From: Blakeslea trispora
Taxonomy: Eukaryota > Mucoromycota > Mucoromycetes > Mucorales > Choanephoraceae
Direction of reading: 5' to 3'
NCBI GenBank assembly: GCA_025331445.1
Contig: JAIWNE010000084.1
Span: 62,001-126,000 of the forward strand
Length of the DNA stretch: 64,000 nt
Within the stretch, counting starts at the first letter, position 1. Each line of letters opens with the position of its first letter. The position numbers and the translations under genes were made by a program. Under the pieces are notes generated by a model, which searched no databases, was not told the origin of the DNA, and saw nothing but the letters and a program-made list of their open reading frames with translations. Below are positions 1 through 11,336 of this stretch, in pieces.

Positions 1-467
1 AGCCAGACGGGAGGGGGGGGGGGCCAAAAGCTTTTACTCTACAGAAAATAGAGTCGCCCGTTCTGGTGTTTGATATTGTGGCAAAAAAGGAAAAAATCTT
101 CCAAAAATGATGTCACTTTACCTTAAAATAAGGCTCCGTTTCTTATAGTTTATTGAATTCTGGAAGTTCTTTTTTAAGAGATTCAAACAACAAATTCATG
201 ACTAAGAAAATAACAAAAAAGGAGTTTTGCTTATGTTTTGCTTTCTAATTTGGACGCTTTTGTTTCTTTGTGAAGCATAGGCCTTAAATCATTCAAATTG
301 ACGTAGTCTGCTAGCTGAGATGAATTGATCTAATGCCTATTTCCTTTTAGCTCTCTGTTGATGAATGGCTTGAAGTTTTTTTTTACAAAAAAAAAAAAAG
401 AGTCGGTCTTTCAATCCGTAGGTCCGATTTTTTTCTTTCTTTTAAAAATACAGCTTTCTTAGTATAG
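1..467. other. Intergenic, no gene recognised
   Basis: AT-rich sequence with a G run at positions 10-23 and several A/T runs. No convincing coding exon is visible. A short ATG-containing stretch near 360 has no supporting splice pattern. Confidence 0.5.
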
Positions 468-1238
468 ATGACTCTAATGACATTCAAATCAAACTATGAG
501 ACAACGATCGCAGCTTCTCAATCAGTATCTACAGATGAGTTAGAAGAAGCTATCAAAATACTGGAAGAAGAAAGTAAAGTCTATATGGGCCGTATAGCAC
601 TTTGACGCTCCTCTCACTCTATTTTTCAGCGACACGACGAATAGAAGATATACAACAGCAGGTTGAGTTTATGTGCGAATCTATACGCGCTCAAGGGGAT
701 ACCTACATAAACTCAATCATCAAGCCTGTTCGCGATCTGACAGTGAAAGAGTTTTGCGAAACTTTCGGTGCCAGTATACAAACATTTTTAGATAGAGAAA
801 AAGAACAGGATCAGAGTTCCACGTAAGCTTTCTTTTCTATCTCTTTCTAGTTGAGATGGCTAACGAATGGAAGATATACAGGCCGAATCAATTGAAGGCT
901 GATACAACAGAAGAGGACAAGATTGCTTTTGTAAAGAAATCACTACCTGTATTGCTTCATAGGCTAATTTCTGACTTTATGAGTAGAATTCAGTCGAACC
1001 TTTTGAATTACATGTCAGCAATGACCATATGTCTGAATTGAGCTTACGTCTGGACCCTAATTGGTCTACTTTAGATGATTCAGCACCTTACACACTAACA
1101 ATACCACCTAATATTCAACAACAACTAAATCAGCCGCAAAAAGAACGCATTATTCGACAAATACAAGCACTCAAGGATCAACTAGATTTACTACAGAAAA
1201 GCTTTTTATGTTCCCAATCAGAAGTGAAAATAGATTGA
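468..1238 (+). CDS. Small spliced protein of unknown function
   Basis: Four exons fit together in frame: 468-573, 630-822, 882-930 and 987-1238, giving 199 residues. All three introns are GT-AG and 51-59 nt long. The protein is predicted mostly helical: an acidic helix (LEEAIKILEEE), a central segment around VKEFCETFG, and a C-terminal amphipathic helix RIIRQIQALKDQLDLLQK. The size, the all-helical character and the segment VEPFELH followed by a C-terminal coiled coil recall small kinetochore subunits such as Nsl1/Mis14, but no residue is diagnostic and this is only a guess. An unspliced reading would break into three short frames, which is why the spliced model is preferred. The first ATG follows a pyrimidine-rich leader; an upstream exon cannot be excluded. 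Confidence 0.55.
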
Positions 1239-2336
1239 ATTTTGTCCATTTGATTGTTCGTATATGTTTCTTGATTTTTTGGTGAAAGAAAGACTTTGTT
1301 TTTTTGCATAAGATGGATGAACTATTTTACCGAGTTTGTGATTGTCAAGCTTGTTCATAAAATAGAGAAACATGACACTCTAGTCAAACCAATATCGTTC
1401 TGATTGGGTAAGAGACCAATGGACATTGACTGATGCATACTACTATTATTCTTTCTACAAATATATATAAAGACAGTTTTAAACATGAATACTTCCTCCC
1501 CCTTTCCTCCTTATATTTCTTCAAGTTTAATCTAATTGAACAACTTTGGGCCTGCTATAAAGAATAATGTCAAACAGGGTAATTGCCTCCCCTTAAGAAA
1601 TGAAGATTGTTGGAATTGATTTTCATTGTATGATCCATCAAATGCTCTAGTTTCTCAAATGACGACATACAAGAATTATGAAAAAAAAGCCCATTGTTGT
1701 GTTCACTAAAAGTACTTTGCTAAATTAAAACTTTTATCAACACAATAGCCTTGTACAAGTTGATGTTGGGTTAAGAAGAATAACGTTGGATCATTTCCGG
1801 ATGAAATTGGGGCTACGGATTGGAAAGCGGGATACAGGAACGAAAATGAGACAATGCGGTTACCTTTCAGATAAACCAAGGGTTAATTCAAGTATTATGG
1901 TAGTAGACACAGTACTCCCTCTTTTTTTTGGCGAAAAGGATAAAGGCAGTTACAGGCAAAAGAAACAGAACATAAACTTTTATTCATCTTGAAGCTAATT
2001 CTCCTTTTATTTTTGACATTGTCTCATGTTTGTACCTGCAATCCAATTTTAATAAACATCCCAATCTCTTACTATTATTTGTCCCAATTTCATTTGGAAT
2101 AAACCGAATATTATTTTCATTGACCATAATAGTTATATTAAAACTGACTTGGTTACACACATTATGTACATATGAAAACAAAGAGACAATATGAACAAAT
2201 ACAATATTGTCGATATGATGTATTGACTTTACAAAGGCATGTCATTTTGCCTTTATTCCACATCTTTCTCTTTTTTCTTCTTCTTTTTCTCTCTCCTCTA
2301 TCTTTTATTTATTTATCATTATTACTGTTACGTTTC
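1239..2336. other. Intergenic spacer
   Basis: Low-complexity AT-rich sequence. Just before 2337 there is a long pyrimidine-rich tract (about 2249-2320) typical of fungal promoters and 5' leaders. It reads open in frame with the next gene but encodes only a run of hydrophobic residues. No other feature seen. Confidence 0.45.
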
Positions 2337-3599
2337 ATGTCATTAAAAGAAAACAATCCACACGTTTCAAGTAAACAAGTTGCCTGGAACTATTGCTCTT
2401 TCCCTCAACAGCGTATCCCAAACAATTTTGAACGAATCATTCTATCTCAAGCAGCAGAGATAGAGAAACTAAAATCAGAGATTGATGCCAAACAATTAAA
2501 AATATGTAAATATCAGGTCAATATTGAAGCACTAGAAGCACAATGTCATGCCGAAAGAGATCGTGTCATTGAGATGGAAAATCAAAGAGCCATTGTGGAT
2601 CAAGAGATTGAAGAACTGAGTGTTAGATTATTTGAGGAGGCTAATCGAATGGTATCAGAAGAAAAGCAGAAGCGTGCACAACTAGAGAAACTCGTTTGCG
2701 TTGCACAAGAGCAACTAAACGAGTTGAAGAGCAGTATGATAAAAGTGGTTGTTCCACCACCAAGGTCATCTTCACTGTCCAGCTTGATTCAGGCGATCGA
2801 TAATGACACGGCTTCTGTTGTCACAACAGATTCCTCAGACAGTCAAGGTTCCAAGAAATTACGTGTACAGAGCATCACATTACAGACCGACTTTGATCAA
2901 GGACAAATCAAATTGTTCGATGATTATGTATCTCTATGTAGGCTATCAGCAAACAAGAGCCAATCATCATTCTCTTCTTACAGCTCTTCAAGTGAAACAA
3001 GGGGCTCAGGGAAGGAGCTGGACAAGCTAGAGGATTCAGAGAAGAGAGAGAGCATGTCTAGCAGTACGTTCTCATATGGCAGCACGTTATCACAACAGTC
3101 AGACTATATGGTACAATGCGAAAACGAAGATATTGTACCCTGTCTGCAGTTCGGAAATCCAGAATCGCGTATGAACGTAAAGCGAATGATGGAATGTATG
3201 ATGCATAGACCATGCTTTATTGAGTCCGTCAGTTCTCTAGATGAAATCAAAAAGATACCTTCTCCCTATCATTCCAATTCATCTGCTTACCACCGTCCAC
3301 TTCTTTGGGAGAGATGGACATCCTATAGACAATCTGCATTGGATTCAGATGGTTCAGTGGAATGTGCAGCGTGTGCTAAAAGAGTGTCAGTCAAATCACA
3401 TCGCATGTATCGCTTTCGATTGGACGAGCAAGATGATTGGCTTTTGATTGATCAGAATTGCCGAGATCGACTGGTTGCCGTATGTAATTTCTATAGTTTT
3501 GTAAGAAACATTCAATTGGGTCTATTCGAGAGTAAGTCTCCTGAACTGCTTTATCTTGAAAACATAGAGCTTAGGAAAAAGATGTTTTATTCTCGGTAA
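2337..3599 (+). CDS. SEC2: Sec2-type Rab GTPase exchange factor
   Basis: Single exon, 420 residues from the ATG at 2337. The frame is open 165 nt further upstream, but that part is only the hydrophobic translation of a CT-rich leader, so the internal ATG (MSLKENNP) is chosen. Residues about 35-130 form a long coiled coil ending in LSVRLFEEANRMVSEE, the signature of the Sec2p/Rabin8 GEF domain (LFEEAN-M core). A serine-rich linker follows. The C-terminal 120 residues contain a conserved CMMHRPCF segment, a cysteine pair (CAAC) and a helical end, as in the C-terminal part of Sec2/Rab3IL-type proteins. Members catalyse GDP/GTP exchange on Rab8/Sec4 on secretory vesicles and drive polarised exocytosis. 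Family assignment is firm; the exact Rab partner is inferred. Confidence 0.85.
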   Translation: MSLKENNPHVSSKQVAWNYCSFPQQRIPNNFERIILSQAAEIEKLKSEIDAKQLKICKYQVNIEALEAQCHAERDRVIEMENQRAIVDQEIEELSVRLFEEANRMVSEEKQKRAQLEKLVCVAQEQLNELKSSMIKVVVPPPRSSSLSSLIQAIDNDTASVVTTDSSDSQGSKKLRVQSITLQTDFDQGQIKLFDDYVSLCRLSANKSQSSFSSYSSSSETRGSGKELDKLEDSEKRESMSSSTFSYGSTLSQQSDYMVQCENEDIVPCLQFGNPESRMNVKRMMECMMHRPCFIESVSSLDEIKKIPSPYHSNSSAYHRPLLWERWTSYRQSALDSDGSVECAACAKRVSVKSHRMYRFRLDEQDDWLLIDQNCRDRLVAVCNFYSFVRNIQLGLFESKSPELLYLENIELRKKMFYSR

Positions 3600-5412
3600 G
3601 GGATGATTGTAGCATTACACTTACACAATACTTACTTGTCATCTATTTTCCCCTAGTGTTGGCTTTCATTCCTTTTGTGTATAATATAATTGAAAATTAT
3701 TTAATATCAACTTGTGCAAATAAACTACATGTAATTTCTTATAGCTCATCTTCAAGACAAAAAAAAAGGGGGATTAAGTCATAGCTTTGACTATGTTTAT
3801 CATTCTACTTGCACTTTTTTTTTTTATCTTGATTGTCATCATAGACGTATTTTAGCCTGGCCATAAGCAAAGCAAGAATGTAATTCATATACTAAATACT
3901 TGTATATTTACCAAACAACTCAATTCAAATTGACTGCATTATAGCTTTTTTGTTTTGCTTCGTTTCAAGAGGTAAACGAATCCGAGTGTTGTTTTGACAA
4001 CTTGTTTGATTTCAAAAAAAAAATCAAAGTAGGGATGCTACTGAGTCATACAAGCCGCAATGAATATACAGTCATGAAAAGGAAGACATAAGCTTTGATA
4101 AGAAATAAAGAGCGAACGTTTGGAAACTTTCAATCAAACGATTATTGTGTACTTGTTCTGTCAAGTCCAGATAATGATAAAGTTTGCACTTGAACTTCGT
4201 CGAGTAGCAGGGGGTAAAGTATTTTTCTTTCTTATACTTTACAAAGAATTTCTATCCCAACAATATTTACGTTTGGGGACAAACATTCAAAACTCGAATA
4301 CAAAAAAAAAACCAAGTGTTTTTATGAAATATATTATTTATTTAAAAAATAGAAAGAAAGCCGAGACAACAAAGCCAGACTGAAATCTAGAGTAAAGAAG
4401 ATATTTAGTAAAAGAAGAATACGACAACATAGAAAATGTCATGTAAATCCAAATGAATCAGGGATGTTGAGCGTATATAACATCCGAGTTTATGGTCTCC
4501 ATCACGAAATTTCGGACTGGTGCCAGCTTAATTCATCATACAATTGGATAGGCATGCATATGTAATAACATTAAATACTTTACCTTAAGCTATAGTTGAT
4601 ATAAAGAAAAAGAAAAACAAAATAAAAACAAATCGGACGCCTATTTATATTTCACTGGAAAATTTTTTCGCGTGTCTTTTGAGACTGCTTAAATTTTTGA
4701 CATAATCAGGGGGGGGAAAGGGAGATTCATGACATGAAGTAAAAGACAACCTTTAGCAGTTGTTAATCTATTTACAAAGCTTCACCTTCTATGGATAACT
4801 GCTTTCTATAGAGGGTAGAACAATCCAAAGTCTGACCCCTTCCTCATATCATATATTTATTTATGAGCAGCTCCCTAAGCGATTAGAAAACTATCAAAAT
4901 GAGTCCAAACTACTTGATTATGTCGAGCTGAGTTGTATTTATGCAATCAGCGTTACTTGCTTTGTTAAGCAACATATGTTACAATAAGCAATGAGTAACT
5001 GGATTGTGGTAAATCTCTTCTTCTTATGAGCACTCAAGTGTAGACAAGAAAAGAAGAAGGATTAGTAAAAACCTTGCTTAGTGTTAACAGAATATTCATA
5101 ACTAAAACTTTGACTGTTGTTCATTCAAAGTATTCTACTAGTGTGAAATTGCTTAGTCTTTATACCATTCAATGTTTGACAAGAATAAGCTATTTTTATT
5201 ATGCGATAGACAACATTTTATCTGTTTCAGTTCAATTCAATAAAACACACTTCATCATTTTACTTGTGCAACTGTTGAGGATGACAATGATCAGTGCAAT
5301 GGATTCTAATACAAAATAAAGTTCTCTTACAATGTTTATATAAATGGTTTGTTACTGAAAAAGGTGGAGGGGAAGGGGTTCCTCTTTCTATATACAAAAA
5401 AAAAAGACTGCT
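3600..5412. other. Long AT-rich intergenic spacer
   Basis: It holds the 3' ends of two genes transcribed toward each other (SEC2 from the left, UTP16 from the right). An AATAAA-like element lies near 3717. Reading frames at about 4120-4380 and 5074-5560 are short, use non-ATG starts or lie antisense to UTP16, and show no family features. Confidence 0.5.
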
Positions 5413-6146
5413 TTATTTACGGCGAAACACTAAAGCGGCACCATCTCTACCACTACTGATATTCACAACAGCATCTTTTCTAGGCACTGATCCACGGTGC
5501 AAAACTTGTTTACGTGTGTTCATGATAGCCTTGTCGGATTTTTGTAATTTGGGGCGTTGATTGAGCACTTTGATGGTATATTCACCCACATTTCTTCCTT
5601 GGTTTGCCTTTCTCTTCTTGGCTCTTGCTCGTTCCTCTTTTTCTTGTTCAGCTATGATTCTCTCTAAATCCTCTGCTGTCATATGTCTCTTTCGTTTGGC
5701 ATCTTGTTGTTCTTGTTCTTGTTCAGCCAAAGCTTGTTGTAGTAAATCATCAGGCAGTAAGTTCTCTTCTTCTTCTTGTTCTTCTTCTTCGTCCTTCTTT
5801 GTCTTTTTTTCTAACTCTTTTTGTTGTCTTTTACTGCCTTCTTTTTGTGTCTTTAAGAGCTGGTCTCTTTGTCTACGCTTTTCTTTGTCAGCAGCAGCAG
5901 ATCTAAGATATAGAGAAATTAGAACTTTTTACTATCATCTAAAGCTATTTGTATTTACTTGACTGCAGCTTCCTTTTGTGCTTGTTTTTTAGATAATAAG
6001 TCTTGTTTTGCTGTAGAAGCTGAAATGGCTTCAGGAGCCTCATCGTCAGATGACTCTTGGTCATATAAATCGTTATTGTCAGCAACCTTCTTTGTTGATT
6101 CAGGAATGACAATCTCGGCGTCTTCGTCAAAAACGATCTTGGGCAT
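5413..6146 (-). CDS. BUD21: U3 snoRNA-associated protein Utp16/Bud21
   Basis: Two exons on the minus strand, 6146-5959 and 5902-5413, joined by a 56-nt GT-AG intron; 225 residues. The N-terminus MPKIVFDEDAEIVI is followed by a very charged acidic/basic middle (EEEEQEEEENLL) and a C-terminal conserved block with KAIMNTRKQVLHRG and SVPRKDA. That block is the hallmark of the U3_snoRNA_assoc (Utp16/Bud21) family of the small-subunit processome, needed for 18S rRNA maturation in the nucleolus. Length agrees with the yeast protein (about 214 residues). It diverges from ALG11 across a 568-bp spacer. Confidence 0.85.
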
Positions 6147-6714
6147 AATAGAACTATATAATTTTCAAAGAAAGAAGAGAGAGATGGATTATTTTTTTTT
6201 CAAAGTTAGAAATGACATGTGGCTTAGATAGACGAAAGGGTAACTTTGCTGATTCATGCAACATTTGATTTAATAAAATTGAAAAAAGAAGGAGGATGGC
6301 CTTGTCCATATAGATCATGTCATTTCAGGCATTGAAATTCAAATAGTTGACCATACTCTTTTAAATGTATTTGCTTGTCTATTCTTGCATGCATACACAT
6401 GTATACATATACAAAAGTAGAAGTGTGTATGTTTGCTTGGTTTCGACTTGACCAATCGATTGCATCGACTAAATATTGTCTCTCTAGGCACCATATATAC
6501 ATTCTACTTGAAGAACCAGAAAGAGAAGACAGCAACAAGTGAAAGAGTCCTTTGATACATTAGATGATTTTCTACTTTTATAAATTTCAACCTTAGACAG
6601 GTGTGTGTAACTTTTTTTTTAAAAAAGAAGCGTGCTTTAATTCAATTTCAACGCGTTTTTTTTTCTTTCTCTCTTTTTTCTTTCACTATAAAAGATACAC
6701 TACACATAATAGGC
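6147..6714. other. Shared 5' region of UTP16 and ALG11
   Basis: Divergent promoter spacer between BUD21 (minus) and ALG11 (plus). It has a pyrimidine-rich stretch at 6658-6685 next to the ALG11 start and one perfect ACGCGT hexamer (6651-6656). An antisense frame at 6320-6538 has no coding character. Confidence 0.5.
6651..6656. promoter_or_regulatory. ACGCGT (MluI cell-cycle box-like) hexamer
   Basis: A perfect palindromic ACGCGT 59 nt upstream of the ALG11 ATG, followed by a T run. In yeasts this hexamer is the MBF binding site. A single copy in an AT-rich spacer is suggestive only. Confidence 0.3.
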
Positions 6715-8576
6715 ATGCTCTTATTTCTGTGCCTATCACTAGTCACTTTTATATCTGCAACATGGTTATGCATATCCTTCTTCAAATTAAAAATAAAAAG
6801 CTTAACTGAAGAAACCCGAGTACAGCTCTTGCACGAACTTGGACCTGATACTAGCCAAATTGAAAACCCTATCTTTTTGGGCTTCTTTCACCCCTATTGG
6901 TATGGTTGAACAAATTATATCATCCGTTCATTCTGAATTGATCACTTTCCTTCTTCTAGTAATGCTGGTGGTGGAGGTGAACGTGTTCTTTGGACAGCTA
7001 TCCGTGATATTCAGAAAGAGTTTTCTAATGTTATTTGTGTAATTTATACTGGCGATTTGGATGCAACTAAGCAACAAATCATTAGCAAAGTCAAGGTGAG
7101 ATTAAGAGAGGGAACGTAAGATTGCATACTGAATCGTCTATTCCTCTTTTTTTGTTTTGTTTATTGCTATTTACAGAATAGTTTTAACATTGAAATGAAT
7201 CCTGACCGACTTGCTTTTGTTTATTTGAAAAAGCGCTATCTTGTAGAAGATTCTCGGTAAGAAAAAGAAGCAGGATGGGAAGAGAGAGGAGGAAGAGAGA
7301 GGAGGAAGAGAGAGGAGGAAGAGATGGAGGATAACATGGCATGTTTATGCTAAGCCCTGTTTGTTTAAACCAGATACCCTCGATTTACTTTGATTCTTCA
7401 GAGCTTAGCTTCTATTATCGTTGGTTACGAAGCTATTAGCAATCTAGTTCCCGATATCTTCTTTGGTATACTGACTTTGTGTGTCATTTGGATGGTTGTT
7501 CTAATGGTTTTATACATGAATAGATACCATGGGTTATGCTTTTACTTACCCTTTGGTGCATTATTTTACGACTGCGACCATTGCCACCTATACGCACTAC
7601 CCTATTATCAGTTCGGATATGGTGAATCGAGTGTACGAAAGAAGAGAAGCTCATAACAATAACGCTAAACTTGCTTCGAATCCTATTTGGAGTACAGGAA
7701 AATTGATGTAGGGCTAGCAAAAAAAAAAATGAAATAGAGAATGAGCCTAACTGGGTTGATTATAGCTATTATCGCTTGTTTGCTAAAATATATGGATTCT
7801 GTGGATCCTTTGCTGATGCAGTCATTGTCAACTCAACTTGGACAAAAGGACACATCGATCAACTATGGCACACAAAAGCAGCTATTGTCTATCCACCTTG
7901 TGATACCGAGCGAATGAATCAACTGTCACTCAATGAACGAAAGCTGATGATCGTGAGCGTAGCTCAATTCAGACCCGAGAAAGACCATTCACTTCAACTA
8001 AGATCTTTGGCTAGATTATTTGAAAAATACCCTGAATGGAAATCAAAAGGTGTTGAACTTGTATTGATTGGCAGTTCTAGAAATGAAGGCGATGCAGGAA
8101 GAATCGACAGACTTCGTCAAGAAGCCAATGCATTAAGGATTCAGGCAAGTTGAAAAAGAGAGAAAGAAACATGCTCATATTGACTTTGTAAGCAGGATCA
8201 TGTTCGTTTTGAAATCAATGCACCTTATGATTTGCTTGTATCCACATTGGGTATGGCCAAGATAGGTATTCATACCATGTGGAATGAGCACTTTGGTATA
8301 GGTGTAGTTGAATATATGGCAGCAGGATTGATTCCTATAGCTCACAAATCAGGTGGGCCCAAACTGGATATTGTAACAGAATACGATGGCAAGCCAACAG
8401 GTTATTTAGCTGATTCAGCAGATACTTTTGCTGATTGTCTTCATGCCGCTCTATCGCTTAACCAAGAGGAATATCAACAGATGGCTTCTAATGCAAGAGC
8501 TTCTGCTTCCGATAAGTTTTCTGAGGAGGCCTTTAGTGCTGATCTGTTATGCAGTCTTCGTTCTTTTCTGACTTAA
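6715..8576 (+). CDS. ALG11: ALG11 alpha-1,2-mannosyltransferase
   Basis: Seven exons: 6715-6899, 6960-7095, 7177-7256, 7374-7465, 7524-7707, 7766-8144 and 8196-8576; 478 residues, a normal ALG11 length. The N-terminus has one membrane anchor (LLFLCLSLVTFISATWLCI). The ALG11 signature FFHPYCNAGGGGERVLW spans the first splice junction. GYAFTYPL, NSTWTKGHI and a GT4-type E-x7-E motif (Glu383/Glu391 in NEHFGIGVVEYMAAG) follow. The enzyme adds the fourth and fifth mannose (alpha-1,2) to dolichol-PP-GlcNAc2Man3 on the cytosolic face of the ER, using GDP-mannose. The sixth intron (8145-8195) begins GC instead of GT (GCAAGT...GCAG); this is the only reading that keeps frame and the conserved IQDHVRFEIN segment. 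The third intron is enlarged by a purine minisatellite. Confidence 0.93.
7281..7321 (+). repeat. Purine minisatellite, about three 13-bp units
   Basis: Tandem unit GAGAGAGGAGGAA repeated three times inside the third ALG11 intron (7257-7373). It explains why this intron (117 nt) is longer than the others in the gene. Confidence 0.8.
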
Positions 8577-8629
8577 TAATAATAATAATAAAAAGCCAGC
8601 ATAATTTTTTTCTCCTTCTTCTTGTCAAC

Positions 8630-10156
8630 ATGTCAGACATTATAAAGAAATCGCGCTGGGCTGTCGATGAAGAACAAGATGAAGTGAATGATAGTAAGAA
8701 ACAAGAGAAGAAAAGACATGAAAAGAAGCAGAAAAAGAGCAAGAGTCATACCACTGCTACTGAAGCGCCTATAAAGACACCTTTACCAAAACCAATGGCT
8801 CAACCAAAACCTCAATCACACTATCCCTATCTACGGCAATGTAGACATGTTGACACTTATGAACGACTGAACCATATAGAAGAAGGATCGTACGGCATCG
8901 TGTTCCGTGCTCGAGATAAAGAGACAGACGAAGTTGTCGCGCTGAAAAAGCTAAAGTTGATACCCGAAAAAGGCGGCTTCCCTGTCACTAGTTTACGTGA
9001 GATTCATGCGCTCATGACAATGAAACACCCCAACATTGTTAATGTCCGAGAGATTGTTATGGGCAACCATATGGATCAGTAAGTGTCTAAAAGGAGAGTC
9101 CAAACATAGTAAGATAGCTCCCTAAACTCCCCCAATCTTAGGGTCTTTATTGTGATGGACTTTATAGACCATGACTTGAAAGGTTTGATGCAAGACATGA
9201 GACAACCTTTCCTCTTGTCAGAAACAAAGACATTGATGCTTCAATTACTGTCTGCTGTTGCTCTAATGCATGATAATTGGTATATTCATCGTGACTTGAA
9301 GACCAGTAATCTTTTATTGAACAATCGCGGTGAGATCAAGGTAGCAGACTTTGGTTTAGCAAGAAAGTATGGTAGCCCTATGGACAATATGACTCAGATG
9401 GTAGTGACATTATGGTACAGAGCGCCTGAGCTCTTGCTTGGTTCAAAAGAATATACGACTGCTATTGATATGTGGTCTGTTGGCTGTATCTTTGCAGAGT
9501 TACTTCTTAATGAAGCCTTATTACCTGGTCGAAGTGAGATTGATCAATTGGACAGAGTAAGTAGTGGTGCTAAGCAGAAGCGAGAGAGAGAGAGAGAGAG
9601 ATGAAGATAGTAACAGCTGGTTTAGATATTCAAGTTGCTGGGTTCGCCAACAGAAGACATATGGCCTGGATTTTCAGAATTACCTCATGCTAAAAACATA
9701 TCCCCTTCATATTCACCGTAAGATGATCATTGTTTAATCTCAAATTGCAATTGACTCGACTGACACTCTTTATGTATCAGTTTCAGTAGTTTAAGGAGTA
9801 AATTTGTCAACTTGACACAAGCGGGACTGGATTTATTGTCAAAATTATTGACTTACGATCCATCCAAGCGCATCACAGCTGAAGAGGCTCTTGATCATCC
9901 CTTCTTCAAAGAAAGCCCTGCACCTAAAGACCCTTCTTTATTCCCAACTTGGCCCTCAAAAAGCTCAGGACACAAGTAATGTCTTTATCGTTTTTTTTTA
10001 AATTCAATCAAACTCACATACGTATCTTTCATTAGGAAACGTGCATTCAGTCCTTCTGCCCCAGCTGTAGCTCATGGCGAAGTGGAAGACGATTTAGCTG
10101 GTACCATTTTTGGTGGGCAAACGGAATCCACCGGATTTCGTTTAAAGCTTGCATAA
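8630..10156 (+). CDS. CDK11: CDK11 (PITSLRE-type) cyclin-dependent kinase
   Basis: Five exons: 8630-9078, 9142-9556, 9626-9717, 9781-9975 and 10036-10156; 423 residues. A lysine-rich N-terminal tail (residues 1-60, possible nuclear signals) precedes a complete kinase domain: glycine loop EEGSYGIV (85-91), catalytic Lys106, cyclin-binding helix PVTSLRE (118-124), HRDLKTSN (199-206), DFG (219-221) and [10 protein letters not shown]. The helix differs by one residue from the vertebrate PITSLRE name motif, and GGFP before it is typical of CDK11. The C-terminus ends [14 protein letters not shown], as in CDK11 proteins (GFxL). CDK11 with cyclin L acts in transcription and pre-mRNA splicing. The second intron carries a GA microsatellite. 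The stop is 62 bp from the convergent ARPC5 stop. Confidence 0.9.
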
Positions 10157-10218
10157 TAACGATAATAATAAAAAATGAAAAATGAAAGTACACAGGATCC
10201 TTTTATTTGAAATAGCGC

Positions 10219-10919
10219 TTAGAAGACCGTACGCTTATCAGTCATGACACGAACGATGCTTCCTGTGCCGGCCACTTCTGTCAACTAAATCACATCATCA
10301 TCAGTCATTCAGTCTCTCTCTCTATTTTATTTCATATCCTACCTTTTCATGCCATGTCAGCAATACACTTGGGTTGTATAATTCTGGCTTGCTTAGACCT
10401 GCATATAAATATTTCATCAAAATATCTTGTTGGTCACAATTGAGTGATTTGACTACTTGAGAAATATCAGAAGCACGGAAGAGATTCAATACTTCTGTCA
10501 CTGTCTTTGTGCTTTCAGCCTATAGTTGATTCCCCCCTTTTGCTGTTAGCTTTAGAAATATAAAAAAAAAGGGGGACAGGGCGCGCAAAAAAAAGTGTGT
10601 GTGTGTGTGTGTGTGTGTGTGCTTATTACCTTAGCAGTGTCGAGATTACGACCATAAGGAGGCTCTTCTAAGGCACGAACAAGAGCTGTATTTAAGTCGC
10701 CTCTATTAAAAAAACAGAAAGTAAGGTTACCAAACAAATAAGCCTGAGAAACTCTCTCTTGTTTTACTTTGTAAGCAAGTTGCGAACATCTACACTTCGC
10801 GTCTGACTAGAAGAGATGACTTGTTCAGGAGATATTCCTGCTTCAAACTCGGCAAGAATCTCATCTTCTGTATAGGCATCTTCGTCGTATTGGTCAATAT
10901 CTATTTTGCGCCAAGACAT
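10219..10919 (-). CDS. ARPC5: Arp2/3 complex subunit 5 (p16-Arc)
   Basis: Four exons on the minus strand: 10919-10768, 10702-10630, 10519-10343 and 10284-10219; 155 residues, the usual ARPC5 size. It begins MSWRKIDIDQYDEDAY, the family's N-terminus (K-D-D-YDE). It contains ALEEPPYG, a helical core ending in DILMKYLYAGL, and the conserved C-terminus WHEKLTEVAGTGSIVRVMTD. ARPC5 is a structural subunit of the seven-member actin-nucleating complex, bridging ARPC1 to ARPC4. The second intron contains a long GT/CA repeat that is in-frame open on the minus strand and could mislead automatic gene callers. Confidence 0.93.
10595..10621. repeat. GT/CA dinucleotide microsatellite
   Basis: About thirteen consecutive GT units inside the second intron of ARPC5. 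A likely polymorphic marker. Confidence 0.9.
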
Positions 10920-11336
10920 CTTCTTTTATGTATTAAATAGAGCTTTTTAGTTGTTGAAAGAAAAAAAGAAAAAAAAAAGGACGTAATTACAAGTTTTGTT
11001 AATTCTGTACTATTTTCGGGTTGATTTTGCACAAGTAAAATCATGGATGGGGGGGACTGTAAATTTATATTGGATAAATCTCATGCTAGATCGAGTTTTT
11101 CATCCTAGACATTTATTTTCTTTTAGTATGAATTTGAATCGTTTCAACTGATATCTGCAATTCCCAGAAGGAGAAAGAGGAAAGAAAGGCAATTGAGGAT
11201 CAAGCCTTTTGAATTGACAATGGCAAAATAGGGTTGTCTGCTTGAGACTCTCTTTTGACATGTCACTTTATTTTTAAATAGTTCAACTGAATTGAGTTGA
11301 AAGACAACATTGGAGCTTTATTTATACAATGTACAA
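10920..11336. other. Intergenic spacer
   Basis: 5' flank of ARPC5 and 3' flank of the neighbouring transporter, both on the minus strand. A-rich runs near 10960-10980 and a G run at 11050. No coding feature seen. Confidence 0.5.

Noticed and set aside
5561..6231. Serine- and cysteine-rich plus-strand frames
   Set aside because: They are antisense shadows of BUD21; their composition mirrors its Glu/Lys-rich codons.
10552..10737. Frame containing a His-Thr repeat on the minus strand
   Set aside because: It is exon 2 of ARPC5 read through the intron's GT/CA microsatellite.
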